Positions 36,301 to 44,357 of a stretch of 64,000 bases of DNA are shown piece by piece. A program made the translations under genes and the position numbers. Position 1 is the stretch's first letter. Each line of letters opens with the position of its first letter. The DNA is taken from NCBI GenBank assembly GCA_963530615.1, contig CAUSDX010000007.1, positions 1-64,000 of the forward strand. The letters run 5' to 3'. The DNA comes from JABCPE02 sp963530615. Its GTDB lineage: Bacteria > Bacteroidota > Bacteroidia > Flavobacteriales > Weeksellaceae. A model generated the notes under the pieces. It did no database searches. It was not told the DNA's origin and saw only the letters and a program-made list of their open reading frames with translations.

Positions 36301-37930
36301 TTTAGATTTAAAAGCGAATTTAAAACAATTTGATTTGGCTTTTGTCCAAGCTTTTGTTGGGGATATATTTAGTAATTTTAGAGGTTTGGCAACGGGAGAT
36401 GTGGATGTTAATGGAACTTTGCGAGATATAAATTATGGAGGAGATATTGCCGTAAAAGATTTTGGTCTGAAATTAAATTTCTCAGGGGTGGACTATACAT
36501 TTGATGATTCTATAGTTAATCTTAATAATGGAAACTTGTTCTTTAATTTTGTTGGAGTAAAGGATAGTAGAACTAATTCAAAGGGGATGATTTCTTTTGG
36601 TCAGATCAATTTATCTAATCTGTCCAATATCGGAGCGGAATTGCTTATTCGTGCTGATGATTTAATGATACTGAATACAAGTCAAAAGGATTTTGATGTT
36701 TTTTGGGGTAAAATTTATGCCAAAGGAGATTTATTTGTTGGTTTTAGCAATAATACATTAGGGATAAAGGCTACTGCAGATGTGCTTCAGAATAGTGTAT
36801 TTACGCTAAATAGTAATTCTACTTCTTCTGTTGATGAGTTTAAAATGCTTCGATTTTTGGAAATAGATAAAGAAGGGCAGTTGTCTTTAGCAGAAAAGAA
36901 AAAAACAGGGGTGTATCTTAATATAGATTTAGACATTACGGCAGATAAAAATTCACAAGTAAATGTTTTAGTTGGCGATGAAGTAGGAGATATTAGTGTA
37001 AGAGGAAATACTGAAAATATGAGATTTGTAATGGATAAAACGGGGAATATGAGAATGTTTGGGGAGTATTCAGTAGAGTCTGGGATATATGTTTCTAAAG
37101 CAATTTTGGAGAAAGTCTTTCAAATTAGAAGAGGAAGTAATTTGCAATGGAATGGTGATGTGATGAATCCTGAATTGAACATTACAGCAACTTATAATGC
37201 TTTGATTTCCAATGCGAGTGAGTATTTGGAAATGGGGTCTCTCCCTGCAATAAATGTTCAATTACAGACTCATATCACGAACAAGCTAACAAGTCCAGAA
37301 ATAAAACCAGTGATTGTAGCCCAGGATGTGTCTTCGCAGATTAGAGAAGTGATGGCTTATAAATTAGCAACAGAGGAAGAAAAAGTATTGCAATTTGCTT
37401 CAATTTTGGCATTAGGTAATTTTAATGTAGCGAATACCAATGCATCTTCTGCTTTTGGGTCTGGGGTGAATGTATTTTTCAAACAATTGAGTTCAGCATT
37501 TAATTCTTTGAGTGACATGTTTCAAATAGATATCGCTTATGTTTCTGGAAATGCTTCCACAAATACAGCTAATAAAGCAGTAACAAATGTAGATATTAAA
37601 TTCTCTCCGAGATGGAAGCTAAAAACAGGAGTGGGAGTTCCTATTGCCAATACTGAAAATGCTCAAAATAATTACCTTTCTGGAGAGGGGATTGTAGAAT
37701 ATGATTGGTCCAAAAATATAGATGGTTCAAGGATTTTTCGTATATATTCTAAACCTTCTAATGTAGGGGTAGTAGTAGGTGCGAATGCAGGAGCAAATCA
37801 AACATATGGAGGTGGAGTTGTTCTTTCTTATGGATTTAATAGAATATTTCCAAGGAAAAAACTTAAAAAAAGAGAGTTACAAAAAAATAATAAAGACAGT
37901 CTCAGAGTAGATAGTGTTAAAGAAAATTAA
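33308..37930 (+). CDS. TamB/AsmA-like translocation and assembly protein
   Basis: A 1540-residue envelope protein. The first 33 residues are charged and cytosolic, residues about 36-60 form one TM anchor, and the rest is a long repetitive beta-structure that should span the periplasm as a lipid-conducting or barrel-assembly groove. The C-terminal part (about 1180-1490) is the DUF490/TamB domain, with DVNGTLRDINYGGDIAVKDF upstream and ASAYNALISNASEYL-like ATYNALISNASEYLE near 1295. Bacteroidota TamB-like proteins work with BamA-family partners. Its ATG is three bases from the tsaD start on the other strand, and no obvious -7 box precedes it within tsaD. Confidence 0.9.
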   Translation: MANIEKNIDKEEDLEIQNQSPIHKAKEKVKKLSWWAKLFLFCFFGFIFSLLSILITINFPPVKSWLANKAINILNEQYKTKFETKGVEINFLGDVVIHGVTAKDHHDFKFLKAEKLIGHSDWFELAFNSRDLKFQKLSLEELDLQVITYKGEEQDNFTLFIEKFDSPKDPNKPPFKFTSRIEIKNSKLSIVNENQGEDGKWLKAEQLNAYVSNLKVVGADVNMKFNRLSFITERWGKKHHLETLSGDLFISKEKFAFSDLIMHTGYSLLQGDLIFNLDKNTGWKDFNDKVAWDMNLKRGSYLHGYDMSYFVKNWDNYQKYSLSGKMEGALNNFSLKKFNVQVNNNHIQTKAIKFENLMSGNFHLKSNQILAEISYAGLRASLPNFIAKKMGGFADGFGKIKYTGFIDVDKKKVIAKGDLVTGIGAAQIRDFALSEYSSAYPRYKGAVILKSFDTKAITKQKELGEISGEVQVEGRGFDLNTLSLRTQSHLSSIEILGKKLHNLDIDGSLTAKQFDGIFKVADASFNGVIDGKIDFSKPRLSTDLRGDIQHLDLKYWGISDKQSIFKGSVSGNLSMKNVNDLDLDVQLNKVSLFGERNITIPVGAIKLARESDNRTININIPEVIKGNIVGKFNLDDVGKIFEEVQNKILVGNKIKRYYKGQSFELDFDIHQSLINYFEPNILIPDGVKIVGDFKGGNNDFMFDIKVPTLKYIMEKKEEISEADRLLAKANPQYIIREGVKRDSVQVSNISLKMDTENTKEYWMSHIERVEYQGSLLKDVKVNAEHKGDRLNIVTNLQVGTLEKEKNNQMVDYVADVDQHINEVGDYVFKFDPTEVKISKFMWKVDTSPELNHSIIYRRKNQDIAINNLRIYSGDSEVLLNGIFKNSKDFDVDAMVKNMDVSKVWAIAFQDSKVGMEGIADGNIKLKMNAKQLEPYVDLMVNDIRVNNTSIGNLVINTENSSEKNIYDVNVRIIENSNVFNHEKLILKGTIDNNTQSPTLDLKANLKQFDLAFVQAFVGDIFSNFRGLATGDVDVNGTLRDINYGGDIAVKDFGLKLNFSGVDYTFDDSIVNLNNGNLFFNFVGVKDSRTNSKGMISFGQINLSNLSNIGAELLIRADDLMILNTSQKDFDVFWGKIYAKGDLFVGFSNNTLGIKATADVLQNSVFTLNSNSTSSVDEFKMLRFLEIDKEGQLSLAEKKKTGVYLNIDLDITADKNSQVNVLVGDEVGDISVRGNTENMRFVMDKTGNMRMFGEYSVESGIYVSKAILEKVFQIRRGSNLQWNGDVMNPELNITATYNALISNASEYLEMGSLPAINVQLQTHITNKLTSPEIKPVIVAQDVSSQIREVMAYKLATEEEKVLQFASILALGNFNVANTNASSAFGSGVNVFFKQLSSAFNSLSDMFQIDIAYVSGNASTNTANKAVTNVDIKFSPRWKLKTGVGVPIANTENAQNNYLSGEGIVEYDWSKNIDGSRIFRIYSKPSNVGVVVGANAGANQTYGGGVVLSYGFNRIFPRKKLKKRELQKNNKDSLRVDSVKEN
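33312..33319 (-). promoter_or_regulatory. -7 element of tsaD inside the tamB start region
   Basis: Reads TATATTTG (followed by C) on the minus strand, 7 bases before the tsaD ATG. It lies inside codons 2-4 of tamB. Confidence 0.5.
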
Positions 37931-37967
37931 AATAGTTGTCAAATTTTTTATACATCAAAAAAAATGG

Positions 37968-37975
37968 TATTTTTG
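37968..37975 (+). promoter_or_regulatory. -7 element of the Lrp-family gene
   Basis: TATTTTTG followed by C, 34 bases before the ATG at 38010. Confidence 0.5.
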
Positions 37976-38009
37976 CAAAGAAAATATAGAAAAATTAAAA
38001 AGTTATTGA

Positions 38010-38489
38010 ATGAATATACATAATTTGCAACTCGATGAGATTGACAAGAAAATTTTAGGTTTTCTCGTGGAAAATACTAGGATGCCCTTTACAGAAATTG
38101 CACAAAGGATGGGAGTTTCTGCGGGGACCATCCATGTTAGAGTAAAAAAAATGGAAGATACAGGGGTGATTAAGGGATCATCTTTGGTGATAGATTATAA
38201 AAAGTTAGGGTATAATTTTACCACTTATATAGGGATTTTATTGAGTAAATCAAGTAAAACCCAACAAGTGGTAAAAATATTAGAAAATATACCTAATGTA
38301 ACCGAATTAAGTGTAACTTCTGGAAAGTATAATATTTTTTGTAAAATTAGAGCAAAGGATACAGATGATGCTAAAAATATTATCTATAATATTAGTGATA
38401 TAGAAGAGGTTATGAGAACGGAAAGTATGATTTCTATGGAAGAGTATTTTAGTGATAAAAATAGGCTGATAAAGGCAGTAACTATTTGA
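38010..38489 (+). CDS. Lrp/AsnC-family transcriptional regulator
   Basis: A 159-residue feast/famine regulator. The N-terminal helix-turn-helix spans about 10-60 (LDEIDKKILGFLVENTRMPFTEIAQRMGVSAGTIHVRVKKME-type layout), followed by the RAM ligand domain (YIGILLSKSS, NIPNVTELSVTSGKYNIFCKI). The ligand is probably an amino acid, but cannot be named. It sits before the 2-oxoacid oxidoreductase subunit gene with its own promoter and terminator-like hairpin, so local regulation is possible but unproven. Confidence 0.93.
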   Translation: MNIHNLQLDEIDKKILGFLVENTRMPFTEIAQRMGVSAGTIHVRVKKMEDTGVIKGSSLVIDYKKLGYNFTTYIGILLSKSSKTQQVVKILENIPNVTELSVTSGKYNIFCKIRAKDTDDAKNIIYNISDIEEVMRTESMISMEEYFSDKNRLIKAVTI

Positions 38490-38518
38490 TAAATAATAAA
38501 TTTGAGGTAATGTTTTTG

Positions 38519-38550
38519 AAGGTTGTTTCTATTAGGAAGCAACTTTCTTG
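38519..38550 (+). terminator. probable terminator of the Lrp-family gene
   Basis: An 11-pair stem with two G-U pairs (38519-38529 with 38536-38546) followed by a mixed T run (tttcttgttt). Confidence 0.45.
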
Positions 38551-38574
38551 TTTAATAGGGTAAACGAAAAATAC

Positions 38575-38607
38575 TTGAAAGTAATTAATATTTATTTTTT
38601 ATCTTTG
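38575..38607 (+). promoter_or_regulatory. promoter of the 2-oxoacid oxidoreductase alpha-subunit gene
   Basis: TTG at 38575-38577, a 22-base spacer, TATCTTTG at 38600-38607, 35 bases before the ATG. Confidence 0.55.
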
Positions 38608-38642
38608 AAGTTTTATTTTAATGATTAAATTTTATATTTTCT

Positions 38643-40493
38643 ATGAATATTAAGGAACTAAAAAATGCTACAATTTTATTTGCTGGAGATTCTGGCGATG
38701 GTATGCAATTGACTGGGAATCAATTTAGCCAAACAGTGGCATTTTTTGGTAATGATCTTAATACCTTACCTGATTTTCCTGCCGAGATTAGAGCTCCTTT
38801 AGGAACTATTTCTGGAGTTTCAGGTTTTCAAATTCATTTTGGAAGTGAAGAGATAAACTCTCCAGGAGATTTTTGTGATGTATTGGTAGCGATGAATGCG
38901 GCAGCTTTGAAAAAAAACTTGGATAAGGTAAAAAAATCGGGAATTATTATTGTTAATTCTTCAGGATTTGATCGGAAAAACTTGGGGTTAGCTGGATATG
39001 AGGAAAATCCTATAGAATTTATTAAGGAAGATTTCATAGTTTATGAAATAGATATTACTAAAAATACCATAGAGGCATTGAAAGGAACTTCTTTATCTCA
39101 AAAGGAAAAGGATAGAAGTAAGAATATGTTTGCTTTGGGGTTTATATATTGGTTGTTTTCTAAAGATTTAAATCATACTAAAAATTACATAGAAGAATAT
39201 TTTGCCAAAAAGCCTGAGGTAAAGGATGCGAATTTAGAAGTACTAAAAGCAGGGTATCAATATGGAGAAATTGCAGAAATTTTTACGGAAAGATATATTG
39301 TAGAGAAAGCCCAAATGTTAAAGGGAACTTACAGAAGTATTTCGGGAAATGAAGCGGTGGTTTTGGGAGTATTAGCAGCATCTCAAAAGGCAGATTTAGA
39401 TTTGTTTTATGGTGGTTATCCTATTACTCCTGCATCGGAAATTTTACATTATTTGGCTCAATATAAACCATTAGGAGTAAAAACTTTTCAAGCAGAAGAT
39501 GAAATTGCAGCGATGACATCTGTAATAGGAGCTTCTTTTGCAGGAGATGTGGCGGTAACAGCTACTTCTGGCCCTGGAATGGCTTTGAAAACGGAAGGTT
39601 TAGGTTTGGGCTTTATGTTAGAATTGCCGATGTTGGTCATAAATGTCCAGCGAGGAGGTCCATCGACGGGATTACCAACTAAAACAGAGCAGTCAGATTT
39701 ATTTCAAGCTGTTTACGGTAGAAATGGAGAAGCACCTATTCCTGTCATTGCACCAAAATCTCCTTCTGATTGTTTTAATGCAGGTTTTGAAGCTATTAAA
39801 ATTGCATTAGAATATACTACTCCTGTGATTTTACTTTCTGATGGATATATTGCTAATGGAACAGAACCTTGGTTGATTCCAAGTTATGATGATTTACCAA
39901 CTATAAAATCACCATATGTTTTAGAATCAAATAATGAGCCTTATTTTCCTTATCAAAGGGAAGAAAATCTATCACGGAAAATTGCTGTGCCAGGGGCAAA
40001 AGGAAAAGAGCATGTTGTAGGAGGTCTGGAGAAAAAAGAGGTAATAGGAAGTGTAAGTTATGATGCTGAAAATCACCAAAAAATGGTGGAAATTAGAGCT
40101 GAAAAATTCCAAAATGTAGCAAATTCTTACCAATCAATATCCTTGGATCAAGGAAAAGAAAACGCAGAAGTTTTATTACTTTCTTGGGGGTCGTCTTATG
40201 GGAGTATTAGAGATGCTGTAAAGAGATTACTAGAACAAAATTTTTCAGTGGCACATATTCAGTTAAGAAATTTAGCTCCTTTGCCTAATGATTTAGGGGA
40301 ATTGTTAAAATCTTTTAAAAAAATCATTATTCCTGAAATAAATAATGGTCAGCTCATTCACATTATTCAAGATGCGTATCAAATTAAATGCATTCCATTT
40401 AATAAAATTAAAGGGACTCCTTTCTTATCTTCTGAAATAGAAGAGTTTGTGAAATGTATTCTTCTTGACGAAAAGAGTGATGGAAATAAATAA
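38643..40493 (+). CDS. korA: 2-oxoacid:ferredoxin oxidoreductase, gamma-alpha fused subunit
   Basis: A 616-residue subunit of the KorAB-type enzyme that decarboxylates 2-oxoglutarate (or another 2-oxoacid) to its CoA ester with reduced ferredoxin. The gamma domain occupies about 1-185 (FAGDSGDGMQLTGNQFS; PAEIRAPLGTISGVSGFQIHFGS), the alpha pyrimidine-binding domain about 220-450 (FYGGYPITPASEILHYLA; ATSGPGMALKTEGLGLGFMLELP), then the C-terminal transketolase-like domain. Normally a beta subunit with TPP and an iron-sulfur cluster follows directly; here it is absent, and a SUI1 gene comes next. The beta subunit would have to be elsewhere. Confidence 0.9.
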   Translation: MNIKELKNATILFAGDSGDGMQLTGNQFSQTVAFFGNDLNTLPDFPAEIRAPLGTISGVSGFQIHFGSEEINSPGDFCDVLVAMNAAALKKNLDKVKKSGIIIVNSSGFDRKNLGLAGYEENPIEFIKEDFIVYEIDITKNTIEALKGTSLSQKEKDRSKNMFALGFIYWLFSKDLNHTKNYIEEYFAKKPEVKDANLEVLKAGYQYGEIAEIFTERYIVEKAQMLKGTYRSISGNEAVVLGVLAASQKADLDLFYGGYPITPASEILHYLAQYKPLGVKTFQAEDEIAAMTSVIGASFAGDVAVTATSGPGMALKTEGLGLGFMLELPMLVINVQRGGPSTGLPTKTEQSDLFQAVYGRNGEAPIPVIAPKSPSDCFNAGFEAIKIALEYTTPVILLSDGYIANGTEPWLIPSYDDLPTIKSPYVLESNNEPYFPYQREENLSRKIAVPGAKGKEHVVGGLEKKEVIGSVSYDAENHQKMVEIRAEKFQNVANSYQSISLDQGKENAEVLLLSWGSSYGSIRDAVKRLLEQNFSVAHIQLRNLAPLPNDLGELLKSFKKIIIPEINNGQLIHIIQDAYQIKCIPFNKIKGTPFLSSEIEEFVKCILLDEKSDGNK

Positions 40494-40560
40494 GATGTTA
40501 TTATTCTTATGTGTTATGCTTATAGGATTTAGTTTTAGTGTAGATGAAGAATGGAAGTAG
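40480..40560 (+). CDS. Candidate small hydrophobic protein overlapping the korA end
   Basis: A 26-codon frame opens with ATG within the last codons of korA (+1 frame) and ends with TAG at 40560. Its product is one hydrophobic segment (about 6-20: MLLFLCVMLIGFSFS) with an acidic/aromatic tail. The overlap would allow coupled translation. It sits where the beta subunit gene would be expected, but shows no trace of that protein. No homology can be judged by eye; it may be chance. Confidence 0.25.
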   Translation: MEINKMLLFLCVMLIGFSFSVDEEWK

Positions 40561-40599
40561 TAAAAAAAATAGTTATAAAATTTTCTAATAAAAAAATAA

Positions 40600-40607
40600 T
40601 ACCTTTG
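40600..40607 (+). promoter_or_regulatory. -7 element four bases from the SUI1 start
   Basis: TACCTTTG ends four bases before the ATG at 40612, so transcription should begin at or next to the start codon. Confidence 0.45.
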
Positions 40608-40611
40608 TTCA

Positions 40612-40935
40612 ATGGATTTAAGAGAACAATTAAAAAATCTTTTTCCTGATCATGTAGAACAGGATTTTGAACTGTCACAAGAAAAATTTGAGCAAAAAAC
40701 ACCTCTTATTTGTAAATATGAAAAAAAAGGAAGAAATGGTAAGCCTGTTACCCTTATAGAAGGTTTTGGGGGGAGTGAAGAGGAGTTAAAAGAGATTTCT
40801 AAAAAGATAAAAACTTCTCTTGGGATTGGTGGTTCAGAGAAAGATGGGATAATTATCATTCAAGGAGATAATAGAGAAAAAATTATGAAAATTCTACAAG
40901 ATTTGGGATATAAGACTAAAAGAGTAGGAGGATAA
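40612..40935 (+). CDS. SUI1/eIF1-like translation factor (YciH family)
   Basis: A 107-residue protein whose C-terminal two thirds is the SUI1 fold: KKGRNGKPVTLIEGF near 39-53, then KKIKTSLGIGGSEKDGIIIIQGDNREKIMKIL near 65-95 and the final DLGYKTKRVGG. In bacteria YciH-type proteins bind the small subunit and bias start selection. It is the first of a probable three-gene run (SUI1, nucleoside phosphorylase, HMG-CoA synthase), the second starting 34 bases later. Confidence 0.92.
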   Translation: MDLREQLKNLFPDHVEQDFELSQEKFEQKTPLICKYEKKGRNGKPVTLIEGFGGSEEELKEISKKIKTSLGIGGSEKDGIIIIQGDNREKIMKILQDLGYKTKRVGG

Positions 40936-40969
40936 TAGAAAATGATATTTTAATAAAAAGTAAGTAAAA

Positions 40970-41824
40970 ATGTTGAATAAATTAGCAGCATCAGAGTTGG
41001 TGTTAAATTCAGATGGAAGCGTATATCATTTGAATTTGTTACCAGAAGAAATTGCAGATAAAATCATTTTGGTAGGTGATCCAGATAGAGTTCCTAAAGT
41101 ATCTAAATACTTTGATAAAATAGAGGTGAAAAAAAATAAAAGGGAATTTTATACTCACACTGGAGAACTTCGTGGGCAAAGAATTACCGTAATGTCCACA
41201 GGTATAGGCACGGAAAATATTGATATTGTGATGAATGAATTAGATGCTCTGGTGAATATTGATTTGAAAAATAAAGAATTTAAGACTGAGCATAAATCAT
41301 TGGAATTATTCAGAATGGGGACTTGTGGATCGGTAAATCCAGAAGTAGAAGTGGATAATATGCTGGTTACACAGAATGTCGTGGGATTAGATGGTTTGTT
41401 GCATTTTTATCAAGATTATTCCTTTGAAAATGAATTTAGCAGAAGCTTTTTAGAAAGATTCCCTTATGAAAAAATTAAGCCAATGCTTTATTTTTCTGAT
41501 TGGGCAGAGGATATTGCAGATTATTATAAAGATGCGAAATATATTGGGAATACCGCTACTTTCCCAGGGTTTTATGCACCACAGGGTCGTCAGTTAAGAC
41601 TAAGAGCGACAGATGATCAGTTTTTAGAAACGCTGAATGATTTAGGAGTTACAAATTTTGAGATGGAAACATCGGCCATTTATGGCTTGTCCAAATTATT
41701 AGGTCATAAGGCATTAACTGTAAATTGTGTCATTGCCAATAGAAGAAGAGGTGAGTTTTCCGCAGATCATCATATGTCTGAAAGAAAGACAATAGAGTGG
41801 GTATTGGATAGAATTGTAAAATAA
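40970..41824 (+). CDS. Nucleoside phosphorylase (uridine phosphorylase-like)
   Basis: A 284-residue PNP/UDP-family enzyme that cleaves nucleosides with phosphate for base salvage. It shows the phosphate-site opening IILVGDPDRVPKVSKYFD near 30-47, VMSTGIGTENIDIVMNEL near 73-90, MGTCGSVNPEVEVDNM near 122-137 and NFEMETSAIYGLSKLLGH near 224-241 with the ribose-binding MET. The typical uridine-specific insertion is hard to judge, so the base preference is open. Confidence 0.88.
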   Translation: MLNKLAASELVLNSDGSVYHLNLLPEEIADKIILVGDPDRVPKVSKYFDKIEVKKNKREFYTHTGELRGQRITVMSTGIGTENIDIVMNELDALVNIDLKNKEFKTEHKSLELFRMGTCGSVNPEVEVDNMLVTQNVVGLDGLLHFYQDYSFENEFSRSFLERFPYEKIKPMLYFSDWAEDIADYYKDAKYIGNTATFPGFYAPQGRQLRLRATDDQFLETLNDLGVTNFEMETSAIYGLSKLLGHKALTVNCVIANRRRGEFSADHHMSERKTIEWVLDRIVK

Positions 41825-41837
41825 AAGGTGAAAATTT

Positions 41838-43166
41838 ATGAAATATGGGATAGAGGCCATGAGTTTTTATGTGCCATCTTTATATTTAGATATTAGAGAT
41901 TTAGCAGAAAATAGAGCAATAGAGCCTGAAAAATTAGAAAAAGGACTTGGGTTGCATAAGATGGCACTTCCTGATGTTCATGAAGATACAGCGACTTTCG
42001 CGGCCGAAGCTTTATTAAAACTTATAAAAGATTATCGAATTTCTCCCAAAGATATTGGTAAAATTTATCTCGGAACAGAAAGTGCTTTGGATGCAGCAAA
42101 ACCAACGGTAACTTATGCTTTACAAATGGTAGAGCAAGTTTTAGAGCAGGATTTTGGAAAGAGATGTTTTAAAAATTGTGATGTGGTGGATATGACTTTT
42201 GCTTGTATCGGTGGGGTAGATGCTCTACAAACAGGACTGGATTATGTGAGATTAAATCCGTCTAAAAAGGCTATTATTATTGCCTCTGATTATGCAAAAT
42301 ATGAGTTAGGTTCAATAGGGGAATACACTCAAGGAGGGGGAGCAGTTGCTATTTTAGTTTCATCTCAACCAAAATTGTTGGAAATTAGAGGAGAATGGGG
42401 GGTGGCAATGGAAAGTGTTTTTGATTTCTTCAAACCAAGAAGAGAAATTTTGAAAACAGAAGTGAAAAATATCTCTGAAACAGCCCCCGATAAAATAGAA
42501 ATTTTCACAGATGAACCTATTTTTGATGGACAATATTCTAATCAATGTTATCAGCATAGAATCCGAGAAGCTTATGAATATTTTTCGGAGCAAAATTCGT
42601 TAGAAAAACCTTATGAAAATTGGTACTATTTAATTTTTCATTTGCCTTATGCTTTTCATGGAAAAAGAGTTTTTACAGAGTTATATAGTATAGAGAATAA
42701 CTTGCCTTTTGCTACCCCAGAAGAGCAGAAATCATTAGCAAAATCTCAAGAGTATTTGGCGTTTATCAATAAAAAAATTGAGCCATCACAAAGAGCAAGT
42801 TCTGAAATTGGGAATCTTTATACGGCATCTATCTTCATGGCTTTGATGTCTGCTTTGCAGGTGTCTTTTGATAAAGGAGATAATTTGGAGGGTAAAAAAA
42901 TAGGTTTTTTATCTTACGGAAGTGGTTCTAAATCAAAAGTTTTTGAAGGAGTAGTGAGTTCAGAATGGAAAAGTGTAGTGGAAAAATGGAATATTTTTGA
43001 AAGCCTAAATAATAGAAAGCGGATAGATTTTGAAACTTACGAAAAACTACACAGAAAGCAACTCGTAAATTCAATTAATTCTCAGTTTAAAGGATTTGGA
43101 TTAAAAGAAATAGAAAAAGAAAATCCATTGAGTTACGGAAAGAGAACTTATATTTATGCAAAATAA
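41838..43166 (+). CDS. Hydroxymethylglutaryl-CoA synthase
   Basis: Condenses acetoacetyl-CoA and acetyl-CoA into HMG-CoA, the second step of the mevalonate pathway that many Flavobacteriia use for isoprenoids. The 442-residue thiolase-fold protein has the catalytic acid in IYLGTESALDAAKPT near 75-89, the nucleophile in TFACIGGVDALQTGLDY near 119-135, GEYTQGGGAVAILVSS near 160 and the histidine region FHLPYAFHGKR near 267-277. The prenyl synthase at 11620 would use its downstream products. Follows the nucleoside phosphorylase by 13 bases. Confidence 0.9.
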   Translation: MKYGIEAMSFYVPSLYLDIRDLAENRAIEPEKLEKGLGLHKMALPDVHEDTATFAAEALLKLIKDYRISPKDIGKIYLGTESALDAAKPTVTYALQMVEQVLEQDFGKRCFKNCDVVDMTFACIGGVDALQTGLDYVRLNPSKKAIIIASDYAKYELGSIGEYTQGGGAVAILVSSQPKLLEIRGEWGVAMESVFDFFKPRREILKTEVKNISETAPDKIEIFTDEPIFDGQYSNQCYQHRIREAYEYFSEQNSLEKPYENWYYLIFHLPYAFHGKRVFTELYSIENNLPFATPEEQKSLAKSQEYLAFINKKIEPSQRASSEIGNLYTASIFMALMSALQVSFDKGDNLEGKKIGFLSYGSGSKSKVFEGVVSSEWKSVVEKWNIFESLNNRKRIDFETYEKLHRKQLVNSINSQFKGFGLKEIEKENPLSYGKRTYIYAK

Positions 43167-43215
43167 TGGTTGGGTATTAAAAATAAATTAAGAAAATATC
43201 TTTAACTAATTAAAT

Positions 43216-43246
43216 TTTGTATTTTTATAAAAAAGATTTATCTTTG
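43216..43246 (+). promoter_or_regulatory. promoter of dnaX placing transcription start at the ATG
   Basis: TTTG at 43216-43219, a 19-base spacer and TATCTTTG at 43239-43246, followed only by AAGT before the ATG at 43251. A full consensus match with no room for a leader. Confidence 0.68.
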
Positions 43247-43250
43247 AAGT

Positions 43251-44333
43251 ATGGAAAATTTTATTGTATCGGCAAGGAAATATCGTCCACAGGAATTTGA
43301 ATCTGTAGTGGGACAGTCTCATATTACTGATACATTGGAACATGCTATAGAGAATGACCAACTGGCTCAAGCATTACTTTTTTGTGGTCCTCGTGGAGTA
43401 GGGAAGACTACTTGTGCGAGGATTTTAGCAAGAAAAATTAATGAAAAATCAGGTGCAAGAGATGAAGATGGCTTTTCGTTTAATATTTATGAATTAGATG
43501 CCGCGTCTAATAATTCCGTAGATGATATTAGGAATTTGATAGATCAAGTGCGTTTTGCTCCACAAGTTGGTAAATATAAAGTTTATATTATTGATGAGGT
43601 GCATATGCTGACTACATCGGCTTTCAATGCATTTTTGAAAACATTGGAAGAGCCACCAGCACATGCTATTTTTATTTTAGCAACTACAGAGAAGCATAAA
43701 ATTATTCCAACGATTCTTTCTCGTTGTCAAATATATGATTTTAAAAGAATTACAATTTTTGACATTCAAGAGCATCTGAAGAAAATAGCTGATAAGGAAG
43801 GGATTTCTTATGAAGATGATGCGTTATTTTTAGTTGCCCAAAAAGCAGATGGAGCATTGAGAGATGCATTGTCCATTTTTGATAGATTGGCTACTTTTTC
43901 GCAAAAAAATATAACTCTTGCCAAGGCAGCGGAAATCTTGAATATTTTAGATTATGATCAATATTTAAATATCGTTGATTTTGCTAAAGAAAATAATATT
44001 ACGGGGATATTATTTGCATTCAATGAAATTGTGAAAAGAGGTTTTGATCCTCATATTTTCATTGCAGGGTTGGGAAATCATTTTAGAGATTTAATGATGG
44101 CTAAGAATCTTGATACTGTAGCCTTGATAGAAGTTGGAGAAAATACAAAGGTAAAATATGCAGAGCAGAGTCAGCAGTGGCAACCACAGCAGTTAGTAGA
44201 TGCTATAGAAATCTGTAATCATGCCGATATTAATTATAAAAATTCTAAAAACCCAAGGTTGACTGTAGAGATTGCTTTGATGCAGTTAGCAAGTCTGACT
44301 TCACAACAATTAGATAAAAAAAAAAGTTCTTAA
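43251..44333 (+). CDS. dnaX: DNA polymerase III clamp loader, gamma form of DnaX
   Basis: The zero-frame product has 360 residues: AAA+ domains I-II (VGQSHITDTLEHAI; P-loop GPRGVGKTTCARIL near 44-57; DEVHML near 119-124; SRCQ sensor region near 162) and the collar domain III, ending just after NPRLTVEIALMQLASL. No cysteine quartet is seen between P-loop and ELDAASNNSV, so the usual zinc module is missing. The frame runs into A10 and stops at TAA three codons later, at 44331-44333. The length and domain content match the gamma form that E. coli makes by frameshifting. Its message appears to be leaderless. Confidence 0.9.
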   Translation: MENFIVSARKYRPQEFESVVGQSHITDTLEHAIENDQLAQALLFCGPRGVGKTTCARILARKINEKSGARDEDGFSFNIYELDAASNNSVDDIRNLIDQVRFAPQVGKYKVYIIDEVHMLTTSAFNAFLKTLEEPPAHAIFILATTEKHKIIPTILSRCQIYDFKRITIFDIQEHLKKIADKEGISYEDDALFLVAQKADGALRDALSIFDRLATFSQKNITLAKAAEILNILDYDQYLNIVDFAKENNITGILFAFNEIVKRGFDPHIFIAGLGNHFRDLMMAKNLDTVALIEVGENTKVKYAEQSQQWQPQQLVDAIEICNHADINYKNSKNPRLTVEIALMQLASLTSQQLDKKKSS

Positions 44334-44357
44334 TCATCCCTCCCTTCCATGATGATT
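44316..44357 (+). promoter_or_regulatory. candidate recoding site: A10 slip run and downstream hairpin in dnaX
   Basis: Ten consecutive A residues (44316-44325) lie in the frame GAT-AAA-AAA-AAA-AGT. Six bases after them starts a 7-pair stem, aatcatc (44332-44338) with gatgatt (44351-44357), with a 12-base loop. The zero-frame stop TAA overlaps the stem. A -1 shift (or one added A in the message) opens the frame to 44935. Confidence 0.6.

Noticed and set aside
38490..38642. Riboswitch between the Lrp gene and korA
   Set aside because: Only one simple hairpin with a T-like run, better explained as a terminator.
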